Positions 1 to 8,127 of a DNA stretch of 64,000 nt are shown here, piece after piece; position 1 is the stretch's first letter; every line of letters begins with the position of its first letter. Made by a program: the position numbers and the translations under genes. The DNA is from Edaphobacter sp. Its GTDB lineage: Bacteria > Acidobacteriota > Terriglobia > Terriglobales > Acidobacteriaceae. Below the pieces are notes generated by a model that did no database searches, had not been told where the DNA came from, and worked only from the letters and a program-made list of their open reading frames with translations. The stretch lies in NCBI RefSeq assembly GCF_028283685.1, contig NZ_JAPWKF010000006.1, positions 357,729 through 421,728 of the forward strand, given 5' to 3'.

Positions 1-236
1 GCAACCGAGCCGATCGGTGTCTGATCCTTCTTCTTCTGCTGCATGGTGGTCATCGTCGAGGTTTGTGCAGCGCGAGTGTTCTCCGGCAGAGGAGCATCGA
101 TGGCAGGCGCCGTAACGGAGCTCACCTCGGTGCTTGAACTGCTGGATGTTGCGCTGGAACTGACTCCATCGAGCCCCTGTGCAAGCGATGCCGCGGTCGT
201 TCCAAGCAGCAACAGGAAACACAACTGGTACTTCAT
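1..236 (-). CDS. Secreted protein of unknown function, N-terminal part only
   Basis: Reading leftwards from an ATG at 234-236, the frame stays open to the window edge (78 codons). A GGAG Shine-Dalgarno stands a few bases upstream. The product begins with a short basic stretch, a leucine-rich hydrophobic segment (about residues 4-17) and a small-residue cleavage region near residue 19, so it is exported. After that comes a serine/threonine-rich stretch (residues 24-40) followed by a Lys/Gln-rich patch (MQQKKKDQ), which suggests a flexible linker at the start of the mature protein. The rest lies outside the window. I do not recognise the family. Confidence 0.7.
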   Translation of the reverse strand, partial: MKYQLCFLLLLGTTAASLAQGLDGVSSSATSSSSSTEVSSVTAPAIDAPLPENTRAAQTSTMTTMQQKKKDQTPIGSV

Positions 237-553
237 TTGTTTACTCCTTCCGTTGTTCGCCTAAGTGTTGATAGACGATTGGTTAACGGACTATTACCAA
301 TAACGGATGCCGAGCCGTCGCCTTGCGGTTTTCTACCGTTCGTCACTGTTTTTGTCCCGCTGCATTTGGTGTTTCGGTTACCGCGCAGTCGAAAAAAAAT
401 AGCGTTCGATCTTCGACAAGCCGGGAGAATCGCTGCTTTCCATTGCATGCATCATGCGTCGTGCCGGGAACGCAGGACGGCTGCGTTTCGCAGGAGCTGT
501 GCTAAGCTCACCGTAATTTCCTGAACATTCTTCTCTGCCCGGAGACCGCTCGC
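237..553. other. Intergenic region between divergent genes
   Basis: About 317 bases hold the control regions of two divergent genes. I see an inverted repeat ATTGGT (278-283) / ACCAAT (296-301) about 42 bases upstream of the leftward start codon, and an A-run near 391-399. No convincing ORF with a ribosome site and no RNA gene were found. Confidence 0.5.
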
Positions 554-1678
554 GTGAAGGCCTCTTTCCTCGCCGCAGTGCTGTTGTCCCTCTCGTTTGC
601 GTCGTGCCGTTCTGCGTATGCAGGCGGTGGTGACTCTGCGAATGCAGCGCCGCACGGGTGGAACCGCTTTACCGCGGCAAAGTATCTGGACACGCGGCAG
701 ACGTGGTGGATGAACTGGCCCAAGGCGCGCCGCGATCACGAGACGGCGTGCATCTCCTGCCACACCGCGGTGCCCTATGCGTTGTCGCGCCTGACGCTGC
801 GTCACGCGCTCAACGAATCGTCACCGTCTGCGCCCGAGCGGGAGATGCTCGGCTACATCACGCGGCGGGTGACGTTGTGGAATGAGCTCGAGCCCTTCTA
901 CAGCGATCAGAAGGTGGGTCCGCGCAAGACGGTCGAGTCGCGCGGCACGGAGTCCGTGCTCAACGCGCTGATTCTTGTGCGCTACGATTCGCTGCAGGGG
1001 AAACATCTTTCTCCGCTTACCGAACAGGCGCTTCACAACATGTGGGCCACGCAGCTCACCAGCGGCGATGTTGCAGGCTCGTGGGAGTGGCTCAACTTCC
1101 ACAATGCGCCGTGGGAGTCCGATGAGTCGCACTACTACGGCGCTGCTCTGGCTGCCGTCACTGTCGCGATTGCTCCCGATCACTATCGCAATCGCCCCGA
1201 GATTCAGAAGGGTCTCGCATCGCTTCGTGAGTACCTGACGAAGAACTATGACAAGCAGCCGATGGCCAATCGGCTTGTCGTGCTGTGGGCGGCGAAGAAT
1301 GTTCCGGGCCTTCTGACGAAGACGCAGCACAAGGCGCTTCTGGAGGATCTGCAGCGTCTGCAGCGGCCCGATGGAGGCTGGAGCCTCAAGGACTTCGGCC
1401 AATGGAAGCGTCGTGACAACACGCCGGTCGATGCGCGCAGCGATGGCTACGCCACCGGCCTTACGGTCTTCGCATTGAAGGAGTCGGGCATCTCGCCGCG
1501 CAGGCCCGAGATGAAGCGTGCGGTTCAGTGGCTCATCGTCAACCAGGATGCAACGCAGGGGTTGTGGCCCGCTTACTCGCTCAACAAGCAGCGCGATCCT
1601 GCGACCGATGCCGCGCGCTTTATGAACGATGCAGCGACCAGCTACGCCGTGATGGCGCTTGAAGATGTTCGGCGCTGA
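554..1678 (+). CDS. Exported alpha/alpha-toroid (squalene-cyclase-like) protein with one haem-c motif
   Basis: 374 residues from a GTG start with GGAG about 10 bases upstream. Residues 1-23 form a signal sequence; the Phe-Ala-Ser-Cys at 15-18 resembles a lipobox but has Phe at -3. A CISCH motif at 66-70 is a textbook covalent haem-c site. From about residue 90 the protein looks like the repeated helical toroid of squalene-hopene cyclase and prenyltransferase C-terminal domains, with the QW-like stretch QRPDGGWSLKDFGQW near 272-286. The DxDD catalytic motif of true squalene-hopene cyclases is not visible, so cyclase activity is unlikely. I infer a periplasmic redox or binding protein built on a toroid scaffold. 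The gene stands alone, convergent with the aldolase gene at 1706. Confidence 0.7.
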   Translation: MKASFLAAVLLSLSFASCRSAYAGGGDSANAAPHGWNRFTAAKYLDTRQTWWMNWPKARRDHETACISCHTAVPYALSRLTLRHALNESSPSAPEREMLGYITRRVTLWNELEPFYSDQKVGPRKTVESRGTESVLNALILVRYDSLQGKHLSPLTEQALHNMWATQLTSGDVAGSWEWLNFHNAPWESDESHYYGAALAAVTVAIAPDHYRNRPEIQKGLASLREYLTKNYDKQPMANRLVVLWAAKNVPGLLTKTQHKALLEDLQRLQRPDGGWSLKDFGQWKRRDNTPVDARSDGYATGLTVFALKESGISPRRPEMKRAVQWLIVNQDATQGLWPAYSLNKQRDPATDAARFMNDAATSYAVMALEDVRR

Positions 1679-1705
1679 GGGGGAAGCTCAGTGCCTCTTC
1701 GTCGT

Positions 1706-2377
1706 TTAGTGCATCTTCGCCAGTGCATTCTGCACGTAGCGTTCCTTGGCCTGCAGCAGATCGTCGATGGCGAGCTGCTGCAGCGGCCGCGCCGAGCCTA
1801 GCTGATGGGCTACCAGGCAGATGTTGGCGAAGTGCTCTACCGTCTCCATCTTGAGAAACGCATCCAGCAGATTCTCTCCATAGGCCACCGCGCCGTGATT
1901 TGCCATCAGGATGGCGGAGTGATGAGGAATAAGCGCGGCGAGGCTCTGTGCCAGCGCATCGGTCCCCGTCGTGGCGTAGGGAGCAAGCGGCACAGGGCCT
2001 AGCGTCATCACGGCTTCGGCGCACAGCGGCTCGTCAAGCGCGCGACCCGCACAGGCGAATCCTGTCGCAATGGGAGGATGCGCGTGTACGACAGCGCGAA
2101 TGTCATGGCGCGCGCGATAAACGGCCAGATGCATGCCGATCTCACTGGTAACTTTGCGCGTGCCCGAGATCTGCCGCCCGTCGAGATCGACGATGACCAT
2201 GTCCGCGGCTCGCATCAGGTACTTGCTGCAACCTGTTGGGGTTGCAAGGATCGTGCCGTCCTCGAGGCGCACGGAAAGATTGCCTGAAGTTCCCGGCATG
2301 AAGCCTTTGCGATAGAGCCAGCGTCCGAAGCGGACCAGTTCGCGGCGGTATTCTTGTAGCGCAAGCATCTCGGTCAA
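1706..2377 (-). CDS. Class II aldolase/adducin family protein (fuculose-phosphate aldolase-like)
   Basis: About 223 residues, the usual size for class II sugar-phosphate aldolases (L-fuculose-1-P, L-ribulose-5-P and MtnB types). Metal-site histidines are seen in VVHAHPPIATGFA and ANHGAVAYG, and the early GTSGNLSVR motif is the phosphate-binding loop of the family. The reaction would be Zn-dependent retro-aldol cleavage or dehydration of a sugar phosphate in the cytoplasm; the substrate cannot be read from sequence. I chose the TTG at 2377 because GGAG lies 7 bases upstream; an ATG three codons later (2368) and ATGs upstream (to 2440) are alternatives. It is divergent from the radical SAM gene and not in a recognisable sugar operon. 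Confidence 0.8.
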   Translation of the reverse strand: MTEMLALQEYRRELVRFGRWLYRKGFMPGTSGNLSVRLEDGTILATPTGCSKYLMRAADMVIVDLDGRQISGTRKVTSEIGMHLAVYRARHDIRAVVHAHPPIATGFACAGRALDEPLCAEAVMTLGPVPLAPYATTGTDALAQSLAALIPHHSAILMANHGAVAYGENLLDAFLKMETVEHFANICLVAHQLGSARPLQQLAIDDLLQAKERYVQNALAKMH

Positions 2378-2455
2378 TGGTTCACTCCTGCTGGGCACCA
2401 TTATTACCATTTTCCACGTTTTGTGCGTCCAATGAATCATGATCGCGTCATTTGC

Positions 2456-2472
2456 GTCTTATCTCATAAGAC
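2456..2472. promoter_or_regulatory. Perfect 7-bp inverted repeat between divergent genes
   Basis: GTCTTAT-CTC-ATAAGAC, a perfect palindrome with a 3-base centre, lies between the aldolase gene (leftward) and the radical SAM gene, 24 bases before the chosen ATG. It is a candidate operator; no regulator gene is adjacent. Confidence 0.4.
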
Positions 2473-2496
2473 AAGTTGAAGCGCCTGAGGAGGCTG

Positions 2497-3537
2497 ATGA
2501 AGACATCGGAGATACTGCATGCTTGGGCTGGGATACTTGCCGGCCGTAAGCCTTCTCTTTCGATAGAGATCACGAAGGAATGCCCACTCCGCTGTCCTGG
2601 TTGTTACGCGTTCGATGCGGCTCATCTTGGCGGTGAGACAGAACTACGGCAGCTGTCCGACTTCAAGGGCGATGAGCTTGTGCAAAAGATTCTTGCCATC
2701 GTCGATCGCGAGCGTCCGCTGCACGTCTCGATCGTCGGAGGCGACCCGCTGGTGCGGTATCGCGAGCTGGAGAAGATTCTTCCTGCTCTCGAAGAGCGCG
2801 GCATCTTCACGCAGGTCGTCACCAGCGCCTTTCGCGTCATTCCGGCGGAGTGGCAGCGCTTCAAGCGCCTCACGGTCGCCGTCTCCATCGACGGCCTGCA
2901 GCCGGAACACGATGAGCGCCGCAAGCCCGCGACCTACGAGCGCATCCTGAAGACGACGGCCGACGCGAAGATCACGATCCACTCCACCATCACCGGCAAC
3001 ATCGCCGCGCGCCCCGGTTATCTCGAAGAGTTCGTGCGTTTCTGGAGTGAGCAGCCGCAGGTGCATCGCATCTGGTTCAGCCTCTTCACGCCGCAGATCG
3101 GCGCCACCGGGCCGGAGATTCTTACCCAGGAGCAGCGCGCCTACGTGGTCGAAGATCTGCATCGCCTGCGCGCCCTCTTTCCCAAACTCCAGATGCCTGA
3201 GCGTCTGGTCGACGAGATTGCGCATCCTCCGGCCAGTCCGAAGGACTGCATCTTTGCGCGCACGACGCACACCATCTCCGCCGATCTCAAGACGAAGATC
3301 ACGCCGTGCCAGTTCGGTGGCGAACCGGACTGCTCGCAGTGCGGCTGCATGGCGTCGATGGCGCTGGCTGCCGTCGGGCACTACCGCGTTGTCGGCCCGT
3401 TGACCGCGGGGCATCTCTACTTCGCCTCCGACAAGATCGGGAACGCATGGCGCGAGATGATGCACGTCTTCTCTCCGGAGCGCGTGGAGGTGGACTCCAC
3501 CTCGCCATTCAACATCATCGGCAACTCCGCGAACTGA
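2497..3537 (+). CDS. Radical SAM protein with a C-terminal cysteine cluster
   Basis: 346 residues from an ATG preceded by GAGGAGG. The canonical CX3CX2C motif (CPLRCPGCYAF, Cys29/33/36) binds the SAM-cleaving 4Fe-4S cluster, and VGGDPL near residue 85 matches the family's glycine-rich SAM-contact motif. A second set of cysteines at about 251, 271, 279, 282 and 284 resembles a SPASM/Twitch-type auxiliary cluster site, as found in peptide-modifying and some dehydrogenase radical SAM enzymes. No precursor peptide is evident nearby. It sits 58 bases upstream of purN in the same direction and may be co-transcribed. Substrate unknown. It does not resemble hopanoid HpnH, whose cysteine context differs. 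Confidence 0.8.
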   Translation: MKTSEILHAWAGILAGRKPSLSIEITKECPLRCPGCYAFDAAHLGGETELRQLSDFKGDELVQKILAIVDRERPLHVSIVGGDPLVRYRELEKILPALEERGIFTQVVTSAFRVIPAEWQRFKRLTVAVSIDGLQPEHDERRKPATYERILKTTADAKITIHSTITGNIAARPGYLEEFVRFWSEQPQVHRIWFSLFTPQIGATGPEILTQEQRAYVVEDLHRLRALFPKLQMPERLVDEIAHPPASPKDCIFARTTHTISADLKTKITPCQFGGEPDCSQCGCMASMALAAVGHYRVVGPLTAGHLYFASDKIGNAWREMMHVFSPERVEVDSTSPFNIIGNSAN

Positions 3538-3595
3538 GCGCGGATTCTCTGTGTTGAACGCCTCGTTTAAAATCGAGAGCGAAGGGAATACTCTC

Positions 3596-4219
3596 GTGCA
3601 TCGACTTGGCATCCTCCTCTCGGGTAGAGGCTCGAACTTTCTTGCAATCCATCGCGCCATCGCGGAGGGTCGCATTCCGAACACCGAGATCGCCGTCGTG
3701 CTCTCGAACAAGCCCGATGCGCCCGGGCTCGATGCGGCACGCTCACTCGGCCTGAAGGCGCTGGCCATTCCGCAGGAGGGCAAAGGCCCCGAGGCACGCG
3801 CCGCGCACGATGCCAGGATGATCGCCGCGCTCCAGGAGGCTGGCATCGATCTGGTGTGTCTCGCGGGCTATATGCGCATCATCACGCCTGCGTTCGTTGC
3901 GGCGTTTCCCAACCGCATTCTCAATGTCCATCCGTCGTTGCTCCCGGCCTTCCCAGGCCTCGACGCACAACACCAGGCCTTCGACTACGGAGCGAAGGTT
4001 GCAGGCTGCACCGTCCACTTCGTCGATGAGGCCGTCGACCATGGCGTCATCATCCTGCAGAAGACCGTGCCCGTGCTCGACGAGGACACGGCGGAGACGC
4101 TCTCCGCTCGCATCCTTGTCGAGGAGCACATCGCCTACGCGGAAGCCATCGCCCGTGTGCTGAGCGGAGAATATCGCATCGAAGGCCGCCACTTCCTGAA
4201 GCAGGCCGGCACTTTCTGA
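3596..4219 (+). CDS. purN: Phosphoribosylglycinamide formyltransferase
   Basis: Transfers formyl from 10-formyl-THF to GAR, the third step of purine synthesis, in the cytoplasm. The phosphate-binding loop SGRGSNF is near the N terminus; catalytic Asn110 and His112 lie in NRILNVHPSLLP and Asp148 in VDHGVII. With the GTG at 3596 (AAGGGA about 9 bases upstream) the protein is 207 residues, the family norm. A GTG 45 bases further upstream would add a non-conserved leader. purM, the usual partner, is not next to it; the upstream neighbour is a radical SAM gene. A strong hairpin terminator follows. Confidence 0.93.
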   Translation: MHRLGILLSGRGSNFLAIHRAIAEGRIPNTEIAVVLSNKPDAPGLDAARSLGLKALAIPQEGKGPEARAAHDARMIAALQEAGIDLVCLAGYMRIITPAFVAAFPNRILNVHPSLLPAFPGLDAQHQAFDYGAKVAGCTVHFVDEAVDHGVIILQKTVPVLDEDTAETLSARILVEEHIAYAEAIARVLSGEYRIEGRHFLKQAGTF

Positions 4220-4247
4220 AATAGATGCGAGCTAAAGAAGCGCAAAG

Positions 4248-4283
4248 CAGAGGGGCATGACGATTGTTCGTCATGCCCCTCTG
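4248..4283. terminator. Bidirectional hairpin terminator between purN and the HtrA gene
   Basis: A perfect 16-bp stem (4248-4263 with 4268-4283) closes a TTGT loop between two convergent genes. T-rich bases follow on the plus side (TATTTCTT) and a less pure tract on the minus side. Confidence 0.8.
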
Positions 4284-4316
4284 TATTTCTTCCGGCGTCA
4301 TTTTTTCTTCCAGCGC

Positions 4317-5531
4317 CTACGTGGACTGGTCGCGACTGTCGTGGTCTTTCGCGTCTCCTAGCGTGACCTTGATGTCCATCTTCTTTCTTCCGCGGAAGAT
4401 GGTGACGGTGACTGCATCACCGGCACGGTGAGAGTTCATCGCCGCGGCGAGGTCCTGTGCGCTGGTGATCTCGTCGCCGTCCATGGCCACGATCAGGTCT
4501 CCACCCAGCATGACGGGCTCATTGCCCTGGTAGGCGCGCTGCGTGCCGCCGTGTAGCCCGGCATGCTCGGCTGCGCCTCCCGGCAGCACCCGCTCGATCA
4601 GCACGCCGTAATCGACAGGCAGCTTCAGCTGCTCGGCAATGTAGGGGCCGATGGGAATGGTGACGATATCCAGCGACGGACGGCGGATGTAGCCGTATTT
4701 CGCATAGTCGTCGAGGATAGCGCGCGCCGTGTTGATGGGGATGGCGAAGCCGATGCCAGAGCTCTGGTCTGCGCCGTTGCTGGCGATCATCGTGGTGATA
4801 CCGATCACCTCACCGCGCGAGTTCAGCAGCGGTCCGCCGGAGTTGCCGGGGTTGACCGCAGCATCCGTCTGGATGGCGTCCTCGATCGGAGCGCCGTTGG
4901 GGCTGCGCACCGAGCGGATGGCCGAGATGATGCCGCGCGTCATCGTGCCGTTCAGGCCGAAGGGATTGCCGATGGCATACACGCGCTGGCCCACCATCAG
5001 GTTGCGCGAATCGGACAGCGTTACAGGCACCAGGTTGGGTGCGTCGATCTTGATCAGCGCGAGGTCGTGGTTGGCGTCGCGAGCCAGCACCTTGGCCTTG
5101 TACTTGTGCTTGTCGGAGAGAGAGGCCTCCACGCGCTGCGCGTTGCCGATCACGTGATTGTTGGTCAGGATCAGGCCATCCTTGGTCAGCACGAAGCCCG
5201 AGCCCTGGCCCTGCTGCGGCACCGGCCCGTAGAAGAAGTCGAACGCGACCTCGGTGGAGGTGATGTTCACCACCGAAGGCAGCGCCTTCTTGTAGACGCC
5301 GATGTTCTGTTGCTCCTCCGTGTCGAAGGCAGGGGCGGCCGCAGCCTCAGTCAGATGAAAGCTGCCGCCAGGGCCGGAGATCTCCTCCGCCGTGGTATTC
5401 GCATCCGGAGCCGAATGTAGCCACGGGAAGAGCTTTCCTGCGGACGAGGAGTGCGTCGTTACGTAGTAAAAGCCGCTGAGCAGCAGCAGGACAAGCAGAA
5501 CTGGGCGGAGTTTCTTCGTCTTACCGGGCAA
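4317..5531 (-). CDS. HtrA/DegP-type trypsin-like serine protease with PDZ domain
   Basis: 404 residues from a TTG start with GGGAG 5 bases upstream. One N-terminal hydrophobic helix (residues 10-24) after a Lys/Arg-rich start anchors it to, or exports it across, the inner membrane. The S1C triad is complete: His126 (LTNNHV), Asp156 (NHDLALI) and Ser231 (NPGNSGGPLL). A single PDZ domain spans about 295-385. Length and the single PDZ resemble DegS/HhoB-type quality-control proteases rather than two-PDZ DegP. It would act on misfolded or signalling substrates in the periplasm. It is transcribed alone, with 157 bases to the coaE stop. Confidence 0.9.
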   Translation of the reverse strand: MPGKTKKLRPVLLVLLLLSGFYYVTTHSSSAGKLFPWLHSAPDANTTAEEISGPGGSFHLTEAAAAPAFDTEEQQNIGVYKKALPSVVNITSTEVAFDFFYGPVPQQGQGSGFVLTKDGLILTNNHVIGNAQRVEASLSDKHKYKAKVLARDANHDLALIKIDAPNLVPVTLSDSRNLMVGQRVYAIGNPFGLNGTMTRGIISAIRSVRSPNGAPIEDAIQTDAAVNPGNSGGPLLNSRGEVIGITTMIASNGADQSSGIGFAIPINTARAILDDYAKYGYIRRPSLDIVTIPIGPYIAEQLKLPVDYGVLIERVLPGGAAEHAGLHGGTQRAYQGNEPVMLGGDLIVAMDGDEITSAQDLAAAMNSHRAGDAVTVTIFRGRKKMDIKVTLGDAKDHDSRDQST

Positions 5532-5688
5532 GTCTTCTCCCTTGTCGCCGTTGAGAACGCGACTATCCGTAAATTGTATCGACAGGTTTCGCTGTCAGCC
5601 AGCGTATCGAGAGATACGGCAACTGCCGCAATGCTTTCCTACTGATGACAGACGCCTTACGCAGCCTTCGGGCTGTATCGGCCATTGG

Positions 5689-6369
5689 CTATGGTGTGTT
5701 GCGAGCGGCGAAGTCGAGCATCTCCCACAGCTCTTCCACCAGCTCTTCCAGCTCCTCCAGCGTGCCGTCGTTGGGCAGGATAAAGTCGCTCATCGACTCC
5801 TTTTCTGCATCGGGAATCTGCTGCGCAAGGCGTCGCCGCGCCTCGGCCTCCAGCTCCTGGCGGCGCTCGGGTGTTGGCGGCGTATCGCCGCAGACACGCT
5901 GAATGTAGCGCTCGATCTTGGTCTCGTCGTTTGCCGTGACCAGCACGATGCAGTCGAAGCGCGAGCGCCAGGGAGCATCGGGATCGCCGCCTGCCGCTGC
6001 TCCGTGCTTCGTCTCGAAGAGCAGCGCCGACTCGACGATGATGATGGCAGCAGGCTCTTCTTCGGCGATCTCGGTCATGATGGCGGCCTGCTCCGCGATC
6101 GTCGCCGGATGCACGATCGCATTCAGCTCCTCGACGCGGCCGTCGGCAAAGGCGATCTTCGCCAGCGCCTGCCGGTCGAGCTGGCCGTCCTGCTGCACCA
6201 CGCCTCTGCCGAAGCGGTGCACGATGGCGTTGTAGACCGCCTCGCCCGGCTGCATCAGGTCGCGGGCGATCTCATCGGCCTGCAGCACGTACGCGCCGTA
6301 CTGCGCGAACAGGAGGGCAGCGGTGGATTTCCCGCTGCCCAGCCCGCCCGTAAGTCCAACACGCAGCAT
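5689..6369 (-). CDS. coaE: Dephospho-CoA kinase
   Basis: 226 residues. The P-loop GGLGSGKST (8-16) and the conserved QADEIARDLMQPG segment identify CoaE, which phosphorylates the 3'-hydroxyl of dephospho-CoA in the last step of CoA synthesis. It begins 6 bases after the folD stop, so the two form an operon read leftwards. Relative to the usual ~200 residues it carries a short acidic, Glu/Leu-rich C-terminal extension (about residues 200-220) that is probably helical. Only a weak ribosome site is seen, consistent with translational coupling to folD. Confidence 0.93.
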   Translation of the reverse strand: MLRVGLTGGLGSGKSTAALLFAQYGAYVLQADEIARDLMQPGEAVYNAIVHRFGRGVVQQDGQLDRQALAKIAFADGRVEELNAIVHPATIAEQAAIMTEIAEEEPAAIIIVESALLFETKHGAAAGGDPDAPWRSRFDCIVLVTANDETKIERYIQRVCGDTPPTPERRQELEAEARRRLAQQIPDAEKESMSDFILPNDGTLEELEELVEELWEMLDFAARNTP

Positions 6370-6375
6370 GTGTGG

Positions 6376-7314
6376 TTACTTGCTCTCTGCGCTGAAGCCG
6401 CGGCGCAGCCTGGCGGCCTTGACGGTGTTGTGCATCAGCATCGCGATCGTCAGCGCGCCCACGCCTCCGGGGACCGGGGTGTAGGCGCTGGAGATCTTGA
6501 ACGCCGCGGGATCGATATCGCCCACGATTACGGAGCCCTTCTTCTCGAAGGTTGCGGCGCGCTTCTCGTCTCCTGCAAAGAACTTCTCGACGTCTGCCTT
6601 GTCGGTCAGGCGGTTGATGCCTACGTCGATCAGCACCGCGCCGGGCTTGACCATCTCAGCGGTGATGAAGCCGGGGCGTCCGATGGCGGCGACGATGATG
6701 TCCGCGCCGCGCGTGACCGCGGCCAGGTCGTGCGTCCTGCTGTGGCAGACCGTCACCGTGGCCGATTCGTTCAACAGCAGCAGGGCGGCGGGCTTGCCCA
6801 CGATGTCCGAGCGGCCGACGACGACCGCGTTCTGACCCGCGATGGGCAGCCTGGCGCGCTTCAGCACCTCGATGATGCCGGCAGGCGTGCACGGCTGCAG
6901 GCCGGGCTGGCCACTCTGCAGGCGACCCGCGTTGACCGGGTGAAAGCCGTCGACGTCCTTGTCCGGCGAGACGGCTTCGAGCAGCCTCTTGGTGTCGACG
7001 TGCTTGGGCAGCGGCAGCTGGATCAGGATGCCGTCGATGTCCTCGCGGGCGTTCAGCTTCGCCACCAGCTCCAGCATCTCTTCGGTGGTGACGGTCTCGG
7101 GCGGCGCGATCAGCTCGCTGAAGATGCCCAGCTCGCCGCAGGTCTTCACCTTGCTGCGAACGTAAATCTCGGAGGCGGCGACGTTGCCGACCAGGATGAC
7201 GGCGAGCCCAGGGGTGATGCCCTGCTCGACCAGCTTGGAGACCTCAAGACCAACCTCGGCCTTGATCTCCGAGGCGATGGCGACTCCGTCCAGAACGTGC
7301 GGTTGTTTTGTCAT
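6376..7314 (-). CDS. folD: Methylenetetrahydrofolate dehydrogenase/cyclohydrolase
   Basis: 312 residues. FolD interconverts 5,10-methylene-THF and 10-formyl-THF using NADP, supplying one-carbon units (also to PurN, whose gene is 2 kb away). Signature motifs are present in order: YVRSKVKTCGELGI with the catalytic Tyr and Lys, IQLPLPKHVD, DGFHPVNAGRL, the nucleotide loop GRSDIVGKPAALLLL, and PVPGGVGALTIAML near the C terminus. ATG start; no strong Shine-Dalgarno is visible. First gene of a folD-coaE pair. Confidence 0.95.
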   Translation of the reverse strand: MTKQPHVLDGVAIASEIKAEVGLEVSKLVEQGITPGLAVILVGNVAASEIYVRSKVKTCGELGIFSELIAPPETVTTEEMLELVAKLNAREDIDGILIQLPLPKHVDTKRLLEAVSPDKDVDGFHPVNAGRLQSGQPGLQPCTPAGIIEVLKRARLPIAGQNAVVVGRSDIVGKPAALLLLNESATVTVCHSRTHDLAAVTRGADIIVAAIGRPGFITAEMVKPGAVLIDVGINRLTDKADVEKFFAGDEKRAATFEKKGSVIVGDIDPAAFKISSAYTPVPGGVGALTIAMLMHNTVKAARLRRGFSAESK

Positions 7315-7379
7315 AGCTGGTGTTAATGGTATCGCGAGGGCGGCTGCCCTGCCCGTAACGGTGGCTTAGCATAAGAAAC

Positions 7380-7544
7380 ATGGTTGAGCTGACGGAGATC
7401 TTTCGCGGGCTGCAGCAGGTCGTCTGCCCGGTGTGCCACAAGAGCCTGCGCGCCGCAGAGAATGCGGTCGTCTGCACGGGGTGCGCGCGGAGCTATCCCA
7501 TCGTCGACGGCATTCCGGTGCTGCTGGAGAGCCGGGCGGAGTGA
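7380..7544 (+). CDS. Trm112/UPF0434-family zinc-ribbon protein
   Basis: A 54-residue protein starting at ATG 7380, divergent from folD. Two Cys pairs, CPVC (16-19) and CTGC (32-35), flank a short beta hairpin, and the C-terminal YPIVDGIPVLL is the hallmark of the bacterial YcaR/Trm112-like family. In eukaryotes and archaea Trm112 activates tRNA and protein methyltransferases; the bacterial role is unproven. No clear ribosome site is visible. The frame, motif spacing and length all match the family. Confidence 0.88.
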   Translation: MVELTEIFRGLQQVVCPVCHKSLRAAENAVVCTGCARSYPIVDGIPVLLESRAE

Positions 7545-7736
7545 TCCGCGCCGCTCTGCCGTTGCGACAGACTTCTGCCGCCGCTTCATGAACTTCTGCC
7601 GCTTTGGTGACGTATCTCTCTTCGAACGGATGGATTTGCAACGACGCGCAACCTGTGGGCCGCTGGTTCATCCAATAAGAGTGCAGACAAAGACACTGCA
7701 CCAAGGGACGAGCGCCACGCGCGGAGAGGGGATGGC

Positions 7737-7985
7737 ATGACCACGACGATACAGGCAGGAGTGGAGAAGTTTTCGCAGGCGGATCTTGCAGGTCTGCGTG
7801 AGGAGCTGCTGCGCGCCCCCCTGGATTCATGGCAGGTCGGCGATGTCATCAGCAACTACCTTTCGACGCGCGGCTACGGCGTCTCGTACCCCGAGGCGCG
7901 TGAGATGGTCTCGCGTATCGAGAGAACCGGCTACTCGCTCCAGAGCATGCAGGAAGCGCTGGAGAAGCTGGCCCGCGTGATGTAA
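7737..7985 (+). CDS. Small conserved-type protein of unknown function
   Basis: 82 residues, no signal peptide or membrane helix, mostly helical by composition. A GGAGAGGGG purine run just upstream supports the ATG at 7737. It is followed by a perfect 13-bp hairpin terminator, so it is a single-gene unit before ppc. I do not recognise a domain; the SYPEAREMVSRIERTGYS segment looks like a compact helical fold. Function unknown. Confidence 0.7.
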   Translation: MTTTIQAGVEKFSQADLAGLREELLRAPLDSWQVGDVISNYLSTRGYGVSYPEAREMVSRIERTGYSLQSMQEALEKLARVM

Positions 7986-8007
7986 GTCAGGGTTACCCGT
8001 TGCGGGA

Positions 8008-8055
8008 GACAGGCTGCCAGTGCGGAAACAAACCGCTGGCAGCCTGTCGTTGTTT
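8008..8055 (+). terminator. Rho-independent terminator after the 82-residue gene
   Basis: A perfect 13-bp stem (8008-8020 with 8036-8048), extended by a few inner pairs, is followed by GTTGTTT. It separates the small gene from the ppc control region. Confidence 0.8.
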
Positions 8056-8059
8056 AATG

Positions 8060-8120
8060 CGGCAAATCGTTTGCCGTGAGTTGGTGCTGCAAGCCAGCAT
8101 TGCGCGTGGCGGTGCATAAT
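8060..8120 (+). promoter_or_regulatory. ppc control region: palindrome and near-start -10 box
   Basis: A perfect palindrome CGGCAAA-TCG-TTTGCCG (8060-8076) lies 51 bases before the ppc ATG. A -10-like CATAAT at 8115-8120 ends 7 bases before that ATG, and no Shine-Dalgarno precedes the start, so ppc mRNA may be leaderless. The -35 match is poor. Confidence 0.4.
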
Positions 8121-8127
8121 CATAGAG

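Noticed and set aside
554..3537. Hopanoid-synthesis cluster (cyclase-like protein, aldolase, radical SAM)
   Set aside because: The toroid protein lacks the DxDD motif and is exported, and the radical SAM protein does not have the HpnH cysteine context; the grouping appears accidental.
5542..7326. 594-codon rightward open frame over coaE and folD
   Set aside because: Both folD and coaE have full sets of family motifs on the minus strand; this frame shows none.
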